From Streptomyces sp. Root1304 (GTDB taxonomy: Bacteria; Actinomycetota; Actinomycetes; Streptomycetales; Streptomycetaceae): a stretch of DNA of 64,000 nt. Numbering within the stretch: the first letter of the stretch is position 1; each line of letters opens with the position of its first letter. Position numbers and translations under genes: made by a program. The notes under the pieces were generated by a model. The model was given only the letters and a program-made list of their open reading frames with translations. It did not search any database and had not been told where the DNA came from. Positions 23,889 through 34,000 of this stretch are shown here, piece after piece. Location: NCBI RefSeq assembly GCF_001426405.1, contig NZ_LMEP01000022.1, forward strand, positions 272,066 to 336,065. Reading direction: 5' to 3'.

Positions 23889-25718
23889 TTGAACGGTTCC
23901 AGGCGGAGAGTCATATCCGTGGTCGCGAGCGCCGCGATCCTCGGTGCCGCTGCCACGACCGGGGCCATCGCCGCCGCCCCGGGCGCTGTCACCCCGAAGC
24001 CGGCTCCGGCTTCGCAGACGATGCGGGCGCTTCCCAGCGCCCCCGTCGAGAAGGTCATCGTGACCTACAAGAACCAGGCCGCCGAGGCCGGTTCCAACAC
24101 CGCCGCGAAGAGCGACACGGCCGAGAAGGCCGCGAAGACGGGCGAGAAGCTCGCCTTCGAGCGCCGCCTCGCCGGCGGTGGCGCCCTGGTCGACCTGGGC
24201 GACAGCGCCACCCAGCAGGACGTCACGGAGGTCATGAACGCCTTCCGCGCCGACCCGTCCGTCGCCTCGGTCGAGCCCGACATCCGCGCGTACGCGATGG
24301 CGGTCACCCCGAACGACACCGACTACGCCAAGCAGTGGGACCTCTTCGAGCCCACCGGTGGCATGAACGTTCCTGCGGCCTGGGACAAGACGACCGGCTC
24401 CGGTGTCACCGTCGCCGTCATCGACACCGGCTACGCCGCGCACTCGGACCTGGCGACCAACATCGTCTCCGGTTACGACTTCATCTCCACCTCCGCCGAC
24501 GCTCGCGACGGCAACGGCCGCGACGCGGACCCGAAGGACGAGGGCGACTGGAACGCCACCGCCGGTGAGTGCGGTACGGGCTCCACGGCCTCCAGCTCCT
24601 CCTGGCACGGCACCCACGTGGCCGGCACCATCGCCGCGGTCACGAACAACACCAAGGGCATCGCGGGCATCGCGTACAACGCGAAGATCCAGCCCGTGCG
24701 CGTGCTCGGCAAGTGCGGCGGCTCGTCCTCCGACATCGCCGACGCCATCACCTGGGCCTCCGGCGGCACCGTGCCGGGCGTCCCGGCCAACCCGAACCCG
24801 GCCAAGGTCATCAACATGAGCCTGGGCGGCGCGAGCTCCACCTGCCCGAGCGTCTACCAGACCGCCATCAACGGCGCCGTGTCGCGCGGTACCACCGTCG
24901 TCGTCGCCGCGGGCAACAGCAACGCCAACGCCTCCGGGTTCACCCCCGCGAACTGCTCGAACGTCATCACCGTGGCGTCGACCAACCGCGCCGGCTCCCG
25001 GTCGTACTACTCCAACTACGGCACCATCGTGGACGTGGCGGCGCCCGGCGGCGAGACCCGCAACGCCACCGACACGCCCGGCACCGTCACCACCCCCGAG
25101 AACGCGATCTACTCCACGCTGAACTCGGGCGCGACGACCCAGTCGACCGAGACCTACAAGCCCTACCAGGGCACCTCGATGGCCGCGCCGCACATCGCCG
25201 GCCTCGCCGCGCTCCTCAAGTCGGCCAAGAGCACCCTCACCCCGGCCGAGATCGAGTCCGCGATCAAGACCAACGCCCGTCCGCTGCCCGGCACCTGCAC
25301 CGGCGGCTGCGGCACCGGCATCGCCGACTCCGTGAAGTCCGTGGACGCGGTCCTGGGCACCACCCCGCCGACCGGCTCCGTCTTCACCAACGCGACGGAC
25401 GTGTCGATCCCCGACAACACCACGGTGTCGTCCTCGATCGCCGTCACCGGCCGCACCGGCAACGCCCCCGCCGCCCTCAAGGTCGGCGTGGACATCAAGC
25501 ACACCTGGCGCGGGGACCTGGTCATCGACCTGGTCGCCCCCGACGGCACGGTGCGCAACCTCAAGGCGTCCTCCTCCTCGGACAGCACCGACAACGTCCT
25601 GACCACGTACACGGTCGACGCGTCGAGCGAGGTCGCCAACGGCACCTGGAAGCTCCAGGTCCGCGATGTGGCCACGGGTGACACCGGCTACATCGACTCC
25701 TGGAGCCTCACCTTCTGA
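23889..25718 (+). CDS. Secreted subtilisin-like serine protease (S8) with P-domain
   Basis: A 609-residue exported protease. Signal peptide RRRVISVVASAAILGAAATT is followed by an inhibitor I9-like propeptide (about 50-140, from KVIVTYKN to VEPDIRAYA). The S8 catalytic domain has Asp about 179 (VAVIDTGY), His about 240 (SWHGTHVAGT) and Ser about 430 (GTSMAAPH). The last ~115 residues form a proprotein-convertase P-domain, with IPDNTTVSSSIAV and HTWRGDLVIDLVAPDG as its typical strands. The TTG start is preceded by AAAGG. A strong hairpin follows the gene. It is probably an abundant extracellular protease for nutrient release or processing of other secreted proteins. Confidence 0.92.
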   Translation: MNGSRRRVISVVASAAILGAAATTGAIAAAPGAVTPKPAPASQTMRALPSAPVEKVIVTYKNQAAEAGSNTAAKSDTAEKAAKTGEKLAFERRLAGGGALVDLGDSATQQDVTEVMNAFRADPSVASVEPDIRAYAMAVTPNDTDYAKQWDLFEPTGGMNVPAAWDKTTGSGVTVAVIDTGYAAHSDLATNIVSGYDFISTSADARDGNGRDADPKDEGDWNATAGECGTGSTASSSSWHGTHVAGTIAAVTNNTKGIAGIAYNAKIQPVRVLGKCGGSSSDIADAITWASGGTVPGVPANPNPAKVINMSLGGASSTCPSVYQTAINGAVSRGTTVVVAAGNSNANASGFTPANCSNVITVASTNRAGSRSYYSNYGTIVDVAAPGGETRNATDTPGTVTTPENAIYSTLNSGATTQSTETYKPYQGTSMAAPHIAGLAALLKSAKSTLTPAEIESAIKTNARPLPGTCTGGCGTGIADSVKSVDAVLGTTPPTGSVFTNATDVSIPDNTTVSSSIAVTGRTGNAPAALKVGVDIKHTWRGDLVIDLVAPDGTVRNLKASSSSDSTDNVLTTYTVDASSEVANGTWKLQVRDVATGDTGYIDSWSLTF

Positions 25719-25774
25719 CGCACCACCGCTCCACCACTGAACCACCCCCCACATCAGCATTCTTGCTGGTCAGC

Positions 25775-25806
25775 GACGCGCCCGTGGTCTACACCACGGG
25801 CGCGTC
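25775..25806. terminator. 14-bp hairpin terminator after subtilisin
   Basis: Perfect 14-base arms (25775-25788, 25793-25806) and a four-base CTAC loop, 57 bases past the protease stop. Strong enough to separate it from the LuxR regulator gene downstream. Confidence 0.8.
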
Positions 25807-25944
25807 CTGGCGTCTCGCGAGGGGGTACGGACAGGGCGCCGTGTCCGTATGCCGGACAAGGGGCCTGGACTCCGCGCGCGGGCTCCGTATTCTCTGCCCA
25901 CGGGGCCCATGGGCAGGGCCCGAGTGCGGCGGAGGTGGGGGACA

Positions 25945-28900
25945 GTGGCGACAGCGGCTCCGTACCTCACCCTGCGCCCCACCGGCGCGGGAGGCACCCC
26001 GGCGCCGGTCGGCCGCGAGGAACTCCTCGCCCGCCTCGAACGCGCCCTCCACACCCGGGGCCGCGCCCTGCTCACCGGACCCGCCGGCGTCGGCAAGACC
26101 GAACTCGCGCTCGCAGAGGCGACCCGCGCGGAGGCGCGCGGCGAGACCGTGCTCTGGCTCGCGACCCTGCCGTCCGACCGCGAGATACCCGGGGCTTCGG
26201 CCGCCGCGCTCGTCGCCTCGGTCGCGTCGACGGTGGTCTGGCCGGGCGGCCCGGGCGCACCCGGGGCGGAAGGCTCCGCGGCCCATGCCACCCATGCGGT
26301 CGCCGGGGCTTCAGGGGCCTCCGGGGCCTCGCAGGCTCCTGCGGCTTCCGCCACTTGCGGGGTCTTCGAGTCCTCCGGGGTCTTCGACGAACTGCCCGGT
26401 CCGCAGCGCACCGCCGTCGCCATGCTCTGCCGCGAGGCGCCGATCGCCGCAGGCGGCTGGGACCCGATCGCGCTCCGGCTCGGCATCGCCCAGATCCTGC
26501 GCACGCTGACCCGCCGGGGTCCCGTCCTCCTCGTCGTCGACGGCGTGCAGCACGTCGACCCGGACAGCGCGGACCTGCTGCGGTTCGCCCTCCACCTGGC
26601 GCCGCCCTCCCTGCGGGTGGTGGCCGTCGAGACCCCCGAGCCGTACGCCGAGGCGGGCGAGCCGTATCGCGAGCCCCACCGCCCCGAGGACCCGCACGCC
26701 TCCCACCTGTGGGTGCCGTCCGAGGCCGACGTGCTGCTCGTCCCCCCGCTGCACGCCGACGAGATCGCCGAACTCCTCATCCACCACCGGCTGCCCTCCC
26801 GGATGGCGGGCCGCATCCACCGTGCCAGCGGCGGCAATCCGCGCCTCGCGCTCGCCGTCGGCCGGTCCCTGGCCGACGCGCGGACGCCCGTGCACCACGC
26901 GGAGGCACTGACGCTCTCCGGCCGCGCCCGCGACCTCGCCCGCCAACTGCTGGGCGCCGCACCCCTCGCCGTACGCCAGACGCTGCTGCTCGCGGCGCTC
27001 GCGCTGCGCCCCTCGGCGACGCTGGTGCGGCGGGCCGGCCGGCCCAACGCCGAGGCGGACCTGTCGGCGGCCGAGCGGGCCGGCCTGGTCTCGCTCGCCG
27101 AGGACGGTTCGGTCACCTTCACCGCCGGGCTGCTGCCCTCCACGCTGGTGCACGACGCCTGCTGGGCGGAGCGGAGCGCCGGGCACGCGGCCCTCGCGGA
27201 GGTCGTGGACGACACCGTGGAAGCGGTACGGCACCGGGCGCTCGCCACCGACAGCCCGGACGAGGACCTCGCCGCCGAGGTCGCCGCCGCCGCCGACCTG
27301 GCCCGGCGGCGCGGGAACAGCGCCCTCGCCGCCGAACTCGCCCTGCTCGCCGCCGAGTCCACCCCCGGCAGGAACGGCACGCGGCGGATCACCCGGCTCG
27401 TCCACGCCGCCGAGGAGGCCGCCCGCGCGGCCCGCGCCGACCTCGCGATGCGCGCCGCCACCGACCTCCTCGCCCGGGACGCGGACCCCTCCGACCGGGT
27501 CAGGGCCCGGCTCGCCGTGCTCGACACGGCCGGCCAGGGACTCACCGGACTCGACGAGATGTACGTCCACGCCATGGAGGACTCGGAGGGGGACACCGCG
27601 CTGCGGGCCGCCGTACAGCTGCGGCTCGCCGTCAAGTACGTCCTGGCGGACGGCGATCCGCAGCGCTCGCGGACCGCCGCCGTCGAATCGGCCGCGCTCG
27701 CCGCCTCCATGGGCGATCCGCGTCTCGCCGCGCAGGCCCTGACCGTGCAGGCGCGGATGGAGCGAGCCCTCGGGTCGCCGGACGCCGAGGCGGTCCTCGC
27801 GCAGGCCCGCGGCCTGGAGCTGGCCGAGCGTCCGCTCGGAATCCGCAACGCCGCCCAGATCCTGACGATCCGTCACGCACTCTTCGACGACCGGCTCGCC
27901 GACGCCCGCGACGAACTCGGCGCGCTGCTCCCGCTGGTGCAGCGGCGCGGTGCCGTCGAGGACGCCATCGAGCTGTTCCGTACGCTCGCCGAGATCGAGT
28001 CCCGGATCGGCCCCTGCTCCGCAGCCCTCGCGCACGCCGGGCAGTCCCTCGCCCTCACCCTGGAGGCGGGTCTCTCCCCCGGCCCCGCCTGGTACGCGCT
28101 CGCGCTCGCCGAGACCGCGGGCGGCAGCTTCGCGCGGGCCGCGAGCTACGCCCGGCGGAGCGTCCAGGCCTCTGAGGAGGAGGGCGACCGGGTCTTCCTC
28201 TCCCGCAGCCGGTACGCGCTCGGGCGGGTCCAGCTCGTCAACGGTGACGTCGCCGCGGCCCTGGAGACGCTCCGCCGCGTCCAGGCCGACGAGCGCGCCC
28301 AGTCGACCGTGGACCCCTCCATGCTGCGCTGGCACGAGGAACTCGCCGAGGCGCTGCTCGCCAACGACGCGGTCGACGAGGCCCTGGCCGTTCTCGACGA
28401 GGTGCGTCCGGTGGCCGCCCGGCTCGGCCGGTCCACGGTCCTGCTCGGCTGCGACCGCGCGTACGCCCTCTGTCTCGCGGCGGACGGGCGGACCGACGAA
28501 GCGGCGGTCCTGCTCACCCGCACGGCCGGGCGCTTCGACGAGGCCGGGCTTCCGCTGGAGCAGGGGCGGGCGCTGATCGCACTGGCCCGGGTGGAGCGGC
28601 GCAGACGGCGCAGGTCGGCGGCGCAGAGCGCGCTGCACGAGGCGGCGTCCTTGTTCGAGCGGGCGGGAGCGGCCCCGTGGCTCGCGCTCGCGAGCGAGGC
28701 CCCGGCGGGCGCGGCGGGCGAGGGGCCCGGGAGCGGCTCCGGCGGCGAGGACGCCCTGCCGGCGCTGTCCTCGCTGACCGAGGCCGAGCTGCGGCTCGCC
28801 CGGCTCGTGGGGCAGGGGGCGAGCAATCAGGAGGCGGCGGCGAAGCTGTATCTGAGCGTGAAGACGGTGGAGGCGCGGCTCACCCGGATCTACCAGAAGC

Positions 28901-28947
28901 TCGACGTCCGCTCCCGGGCGCAGCTGGCCATGGCGCTGCGGCCGTAG
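25945..28947 (+). CDS. LuxR family transcriptional regulator with AAA ATPase domain (LAL type)
   Basis: A 1000-residue LAL regulator. Walker A LLTGPAGVGKTELAL is at about residue 44 and Walker B VLLVVDGVQHVD about 195. A long run of helical TPR-like repeats fills residues 330-920. The final 60 residues carry the GerE HTH (LTEAELRLARLVGQGASNQE, then LYLSVKTVEARLTRIYQKL). GTG 25945 has GGAGG ten bases upstream. An Ala/Gly/Ser-rich low-complexity insert interrupts the ATPase around 26240-26350. LAL regulators activate secondary-metabolite or catabolic genes; the target is unknown. Lying after a secreted protease and before the caspase locus, it could control either. Confidence 0.88.
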   Translation: MATAAPYLTLRPTGAGGTPAPVGREELLARLERALHTRGRALLTGPAGVGKTELALAEATRAEARGETVLWLATLPSDREIPGASAAALVASVASTVVWPGGPGAPGAEGSAAHATHAVAGASGASGASQAPAASATCGVFESSGVFDELPGPQRTAVAMLCREAPIAAGGWDPIALRLGIAQILRTLTRRGPVLLVVDGVQHVDPDSADLLRFALHLAPPSLRVVAVETPEPYAEAGEPYREPHRPEDPHASHLWVPSEADVLLVPPLHADEIAELLIHHRLPSRMAGRIHRASGGNPRLALAVGRSLADARTPVHHAEALTLSGRARDLARQLLGAAPLAVRQTLLLAALALRPSATLVRRAGRPNAEADLSAAERAGLVSLAEDGSVTFTAGLLPSTLVHDACWAERSAGHAALAEVVDDTVEAVRHRALATDSPDEDLAAEVAAAADLARRRGNSALAAELALLAAESTPGRNGTRRITRLVHAAEEAARAARADLAMRAATDLLARDADPSDRVRARLAVLDTAGQGLTGLDEMYVHAMEDSEGDTALRAAVQLRLAVKYVLADGDPQRSRTAAVESAALAASMGDPRLAAQALTVQARMERALGSPDAEAVLAQARGLELAERPLGIRNAAQILTIRHALFDDRLADARDELGALLPLVQRRGAVEDAIELFRTLAEIESRIGPCSAALAHAGQSLALTLEAGLSPGPAWYALALAETAGGSFARAASYARRSVQASEEEGDRVFLSRSRYALGRVQLVNGDVAAALETLRRVQADERAQSTVDPSMLRWHEELAEALLANDAVDEALAVLDEVRPVAARLGRSTVLLGCDRAYALCLAADGRTDEAAVLLTRTAGRFDEAGLPLEQGRALIALARVERRRRRRSAAQSALHEAASLFERAGAAPWLALASEAPAGAAGEGPGSGSGGEDALPALSSLTEAELRLARLVGQGASNQEAAAKLYLSVKTVEARLTRIYQKLDVRSRAQLAMALRP

Positions 28948-28976
28948 GGCCTGTCGTCACACTCCCGTCGCCGTCC

Positions 28977-29018
28977 GGAGGGCGGCCCCGCGGCGTCTGG
29001 CAGTGCCGGTCGCCCTCC
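28977..29018. terminator. Weak shared hairpin between convergent genes
   Basis: GGAGGGCG (28977-28984) pairs with CGCCCTCC (29011-29018) around a 26-base loop. It lies between the stops of the convergent LuxR and caspase genes. The large loop makes it a weak terminator. Confidence 0.35.
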
Positions 29019-29822
29019 TCAGATCGTGAACGGCTTCTGGTCGAGGAAGCTCGGGTCCGGTGTGCCCGTCAGATAGAGGTTCGGGCTCTGGGTCGGGGGC
29101 AGTTCGCGCTGGATCGCCCGGTGGAAGTCGCGGTAGCCGCCCTGGAAGGCGCCGGAGTCCCAGACCTTGAGCAGCGCCTCGGTGAAGGCCCCGTTGACGT
29201 CGCCGTCGGCGGCGACCTGGTTGTCCTGGCAGCCCGACACGAGGAGCGCGTCGGGGCCAGCCGCGCCGGCGGGGGCGTCCTCGGCGAGCGAGCGCCGCAG
29301 CTCCGTGAAGAAGGCCCGGTCGCGGTCGTAGAGCTGCCGCTGCCGGGGCTCGGGCATGAAGCGGCCCTCGGCCTCCGCACCGCCGGGCAGCTCGATGCCG
29401 CTGCCGCTGTGGCAGCAGTCGAAGAGGGCCACGATCCGTACGTCGTCGGCGAAGGCGCGGAAGGCCGCCTGGACCTCGTCGTCGAGGAACTGGCGGTCGT
29501 AGAACACGAGGGTCTCGTCGAGCGCGTCCGGTTCGCGGTCGGGGCCGGGGGCGTCCGGCACCTGTCCGCCGTGGCCCGAGTAGGTGAGGAGCATGATGTC
29601 GCCGGGGACGAGCCGGGCGGCGGCCTCGGCGAGCACCCCCGTGACGTTGGCGACCGTGCCGTCGCGGGTGAGCAGCGTAGTGGTCTCGAATCCCGCGGTG
29701 CGGGCGAGCCGTGCCATGTCGTGGGCGTCGTTCTCGCAGGCGACGAGGGTGCCGTCCCAGCCCTCGTAGCGGGCGGGGTCGACCCGGTTGAGTCCGACGT
29801 GCAGGGCGAGTCCGGTGGCCAT
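29019..29822 (-). CDS. Caspase-family (C14, metacaspase-like) peptidase
   Basis: A 267-residue stand-alone caspase-fold peptidase. Catalytic His84 is in LLTYSGHGGQ and catalytic Cys137 in LFDCCHSGSG; VSGCQDNQVAADG and GAFTEALLKVW supply later strands of the fold. It opens with ALHVGLNRVDP, the first strand typical of bacterial C14 enzymes, so there is no prodomain or signal peptide. It should cleave cytoplasmic proteins, and in bacteria such enzymes act in programmed death and defence. It is divergent from the DRGH nuclease gene, next to a giant NTPase-trypsin protein. Any activation must come from other proteins, since no adaptor domain is fused to it. Confidence 0.88.
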   Translation of the reverse strand: MATGLALHVGLNRVDPARYEGWDGTLVACENDAHDMARLARTAGFETTTLLTRDGTVANVTGVLAEAAARLVPGDIMLLTYSGHGGQVPDAPGPDREPDALDETLVFYDRQFLDDEVQAAFRAFADDVRIVALFDCCHSGSGIELPGGAEAEGRFMPEPRQRQLYDRDRAFFTELRRSLAEDAPAGAAGPDALLVSGCQDNQVAADGDVNGAFTEALLKVWDSGAFQGGYRDFHRAIQRELPPTQSPNLYLTGTPDPSFLDQKPFTI

Positions 29823-29976
29823 GGGGTGCCTCCTGGTGGGGAAGCGGAGGGGTGGCCGGGGCGGCTGCCGATCAGGTCACCGGGTGCGTCCGGTGGTGGT
29901 GCCACCGGGGGCGTCTGTTCGAGTGGCCTGTGGTCCGGTGCCGAGCGCGGCCCTCTCCACGCGGTACTTACATCGT
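29823..29976. promoter_or_regulatory. Shared divergent promoter of caspase and nuclease genes
   Basis: Only 154 bases separate the two starts, so both promoters lie here and may be co-regulated. GGAGGC just upstream (on the minus strand) of the caspase ATG is its ribosome site. A short AT-richer segment precedes the nuclease ATG. No clear operator was seen. Confidence 0.45.
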
Positions 29977-30885
29977 ATGAACCCTTCCGAGCCGCTGTCC
30001 CCCGCAGACGCGGGCGGTGCTCCCCGCCGCGCGGGCGCCGACCCCCGCCACGCGCTCGCCGACCGCACCGGATACGACGAGACCTTCCTCGGCCCGGTCG
30101 TCCCGCTGCCGCTCCCGGCCCGGGAGGCGGTCACGACGGTGATCCTGCCGTACACCCATTTCACCGTGGTGTTCCGGCCCGACCGGCGGCTCGCCGCCTC
30201 CACGGCCGTGTGCATCGAGGGCGGCGAACTCCTGGAGGACGTACCGCGTGACGACGTCTGGTCGTACGACCCCCGGCTGCCCGAGGAGCAGCAGGCGGGC
30301 GACGACGTCTACCGGAACAACAGCCTCGACCGGGGCCATCTGGTCCGGCGGCTCGACCCGGTCTGGGGCGCCGCCGCCGTCGCCGGCCGCGCCAATACGG
30401 ACACCTTCCACTTCACCAACGCCGCTCCCCAGGCCGATGTCTTCAACCAGGGCAAACAGCTCTGGCAGGGGCTGGAGAACTACCTCCTCGACCACGCCGC
30501 CGCCTTCGACCGCCGGCTGACGGTCCTCACCGGCCCGGTGCTCCAGGACTCCGACCCGCCCTACCGGGGCATCCAGGTGCCGATGCGCTTCTGGAAGGTG
30601 GCCGCGTTCATGCAGGACGGGGCGCTCGCCGCCGCCGCGTACGTCCTCGACCAGAGTCCCGATCTCAGCCGGGACGCGGAACGGGCCCTGGCGGGGGCGA
30701 AGGCCGGGGCGCCGCCGCCCCTCGGGCCGTTCCGCACCTATCAGGTGCCCGTCGCGGACGTCGCCGAGATCACCGAGCTGGAGTTCGGGCCGCTGCCGGA
30801 CGTGGACGTCATGCCGCCGACCCGGGCGCCCGAGGACCGCTGGCGGCGCCTGCGTACGTACGAGGACCTCGTACTGCACCCCTGA
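29977..30885 (+). CDS. DNA/RNA non-specific endonuclease (NUC, EndoG-like)
   Basis: A 302-residue nuclease of the beta-beta-alpha-metal family. NNSLDRGHLVRR contains the DRGH signature (Asp118-His121, His being the general base), and the metal-binding Asn is in FHFTNAAPQADVFNQ. W-x-LE (LWQGLENYLL) follows, as in EndoG-like enzymes. There is no signal peptide, so it is predicted to remain in the cytoplasm, where free activity would be toxic. That suggests tight control, perhaps proteolytic activation by the neighbouring peptidases. ATG 29977 is chosen because the domain begins ~50 residues later. It reads in the same direction as the giant protein gene ~200 bases downstream. Confidence 0.85.
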   Translation: MNPSEPLSPADAGGAPRRAGADPRHALADRTGYDETFLGPVVPLPLPAREAVTTVILPYTHFTVVFRPDRRLAASTAVCIEGGELLEDVPRDDVWSYDPRLPEEQQAGDDVYRNNSLDRGHLVRRLDPVWGAAAVAGRANTDTFHFTNAAPQADVFNQGKQLWQGLENYLLDHAAAFDRRLTVLTGPVLQDSDPPYRGIQVPMRFWKVAAFMQDGALAAAAYVLDQSPDLSRDAERALAGAKAGAPPPLGPFRTYQVPVADVAEITELEFGPLPDVDVMPPTRAPEDRWRRLRTYEDLVLHP

Positions 30886-31087
30886 CCTGCGGCGACGAAG
30901 CCACCGGGCAGCGATTGCGGGCTTCCCGGCCCGGTGAAACGATGAAATCGACAGAGCGATGAAGGGATCGGCCGCCACGATCGCCCGGGGTGGTCGCCAC
31001 GACCCGCTCGGGGTGCGCACGGCCGGTCCTTCACGTCCCGGCGCCGGAGCGACCGGCGCTGCGCGAAGAGCGCCGGGCAGGTGCGGT

Positions 31088-34000
31088 ATGCCGCTCACGG
31101 AGACCGAGTGGGGGCTCGTCGCCAGTTGGGTGCGGGACCATCTCCTCGACACCCCCGAGCCACGCGAACGGCTGCTCCGCGCCGGTCTCCCCGCCGACTT
31201 CGTCGCGGATCTGCCGCTCACCCCCGACCCGGGCCGCAACGCCCTCCTCGTGGTCGCCGCCGCCCGCCGTGACATCGCCCACCAGCGCCGGCTGCTCTCC
31301 GTCCTCGCCGGACTCGACGCGCTGGCCGCCATCGACGATCCGCGCGCCTTCGAGCAGGGTGCCGAGGCCCGGAACCTGCTCACCCGGCTGCGGGAGGACG
31401 AACGGCTGCGGCGCTCGCCCCGGGACCCCTTCGACAGCCTGCTCCTGAAGCACGGCACCGAGGTCTTCCTCGACCGGAGCGAACTGCGCGAGAAGCTCCG
31501 GGGCTTCCTGGCCGACCCGGAGCAGACGGTGCTCGTCGTCGACGGCCCCCCGGACAGCGGCCGGTCCTACACGTACGAGCTGATCCGCCATCTCGGCCAG
31601 CACCTCGACTTCCGTCCGGTACGGGTCACCCTGTCGCGCACCTCCACGGCGACGCGTCTGCTGGAGCGGCTCTCGGCCTTCGTGGCGGGGCCGGAGTCCG
31701 ACGGATTCCCTTTGAATCCCACACGGTTGAACGATCCACTGCCCTCGTTCGAGGACGCCGCCCATCGGATCGTCGCCCGCGCGACCGCCGCCGAGGAACG
31801 CTTCTGGCTGGTCCTCGACGACTGCGACCGGCTCGACCCGCACGCGGACGTGTGGGACGCCATCGGCGTCCTGGCGCGCGCCATCTACGAGCACACGCCG
31901 GTACGCGCGGACACCGTGCCCCGCCTCGTCCTGCTCGGCTACGCGACGACGATGCGCCAACTCCCCTACGAGATACGCAAGAACGAGTGCCGCGACACCA
32001 CGCGCGTCGCCAACGAGGCCGATCTCAGGTCCTTCTTCACCGAGTTCTTCGCCGACACCGGCGGAGAGGGACAGGAGAGAGCCGTCCACGAACTCGTCGA
32101 GACCTCCGTCGCCGAAGTGCTCCGTGCCGCCGACTCCCCTTCCGGCAGAGACAGTTACATGCGCCGCCTGTGTACGGCGGTGGAGGACGTCGTACGGTTC
32201 CACCGGTCCCTGCCCCCGGCGTCACCGCCGCCCGGCGATGCCGGTCACCTGCTGCGCGACACCCTGCGCGCGACCCTCGCCACGCCCGCCGGCACCGTCC
32301 TCGAACCCCGCCGTTCCTACCGTGAGGCCGCCTGCCTGCTCCAGGAGTTCGACCCCGCGCTGCTCCGCCTGCCCGGCGAGGAGCGCCCGACCGGACGGGC
32401 CGTCCTGGAGCTCGTCGACGACTGCACGGCGCTCCCCTCCCCCGGCGCCACGGTATGGACCCTGAAGCCGGAGGTCCGGGACGCGGCACTGACGGGGTTC
32501 GCGGGCCCCGCGTCCGCCCTCAGGGCCCTGCGGACGAATCTCGGCCTGCGACCTGAAGGGCCGGGGCCGGAACGTACGGCCTTGATGCTGCTCACGGGCG
32601 CGGGTACGGATGCCGGTGCGGATGCGGGTACGGGAGCCGTCGTCGGAACGGCTACGGATCCGCGTACAGCCGCGGACGTCGACGCCCTCTCCGACACCCT
32701 CCAAGCCGTCCTCTGGCTCGGCCGCGTGCCCGGCGTGAGCGGGCTGCCCGCCGTCGACGACGTCCAGCACCGGCTGGAGAAGGCCCGGCTGCTCCAGCCG
32801 ATGCACCGCCTCGTCCGGGGCACCTTCCACGGCCGCACCGCCGAACTCGACGCCCTGCACGCCTATCTCGCCCTGCCCGAGGAGCCGGCGGAGCCTCCGG
32901 TCCTGCTGCACGGCATCGGCGGCATCGGCAAGAGCACCCTGCTCGCCAGGTTCCTCGTCGACGCGCTCGCCGCCGCCTCCCCCGCCGGATTCCCCTTCGC
33001 GTACATCGACTTCGCGCGCCCGACGCTGTCCGTCCACGAACCCGCCACCGTGATCGCGGAGACCGCCCGGCAGCTCGGCGTCCAGTACCCCGCGCAGCAC
33101 GCCGTCTTCGAGGCGCTCGCGGACGACGCGGAGCGGACCGCCGCCGTGCAGCGCGCCGAACGCAACGAGCTCGACGGGCTGTACCAGCTGGCCGGCACCC
33201 GGGCCACGATCGGCCGCGACTACTCCTCGGACTTCCACGCCCGCGCCAGCGCCCGCGAGCAGGAACTCGCCCACCGCGTCGCCTCGTCGGTCCACGAAGC
33301 GGTCCGCTCCGCACCCGGCGGGACGGCGCCGCCGTTCCTCGTCGTCGTCGACTCCTTCGAGGAGGCCCAGTACCGGGGCTCCCCCGTCATCGCGCGGATG
33401 TGGGCGATCTGGACGGCCCTGCGGGCGGGATACCCGCGGCTGCGGTTCATCGTCTCGGGGCGGGCGCCGATCGACCACCCGGCCCGGGTCCTCACCCCGC
33501 GCACCATGGAGCTCACCGAACTCGACCACGAGGCCTCGGTGGACCTCCTGATGTCGTCCGGAGTCCTCGACGAGTCGCTCGCCGAGGACCTCGCGGAGCG
33601 GATCGGCGGCCACCCGCTGAGCCTCAAGCTCGCGGCCCGCACGGCGGTCGCCGTGGGTTCCGACGCACCCGACATCGGCGGCCTGCTGCGCGGACTCCCG
33701 TCCAGGCGCCGCTACTTCGACCGCCAGGTCGACCAGATGCTCATCCAGGGCACGCTGTACGACCGCATCCTCAAGCACATCCCGGAGGACGACGTCCGGG
33801 CCCTCGTCCAGGCGGGCCTCGCCCTGCGGTTCATCACCCCCGCGCTGGTCCAGGAGGTGCTCGCCGGGCCGGCGGGGCTGCGGGTCGGCACCCCGGCGGA
33901 GGCCCGCCGCCTGTACGGGCTGCTGACCTCACGGGTCGATCTGATGGAACCGGCGGGCCCCCAGGCCATCCGCCACCGGGCCGACCTCCGGACCATCATG

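Noticed and set aside
23862..25760. 632-residue minus-strand open frame opposite subtilisin
   Set aside because: Antisense shadow; it would read through the terminator hairpin region and has Gly/Val/Arg-biased sequence without motifs.
30959..31087. Upstream ATG extension of the giant fusion protein
   Set aside because: The extra 43 residues are Gly/Arg/Ala rich and unstructured, and the better ribosome site is at 31088.
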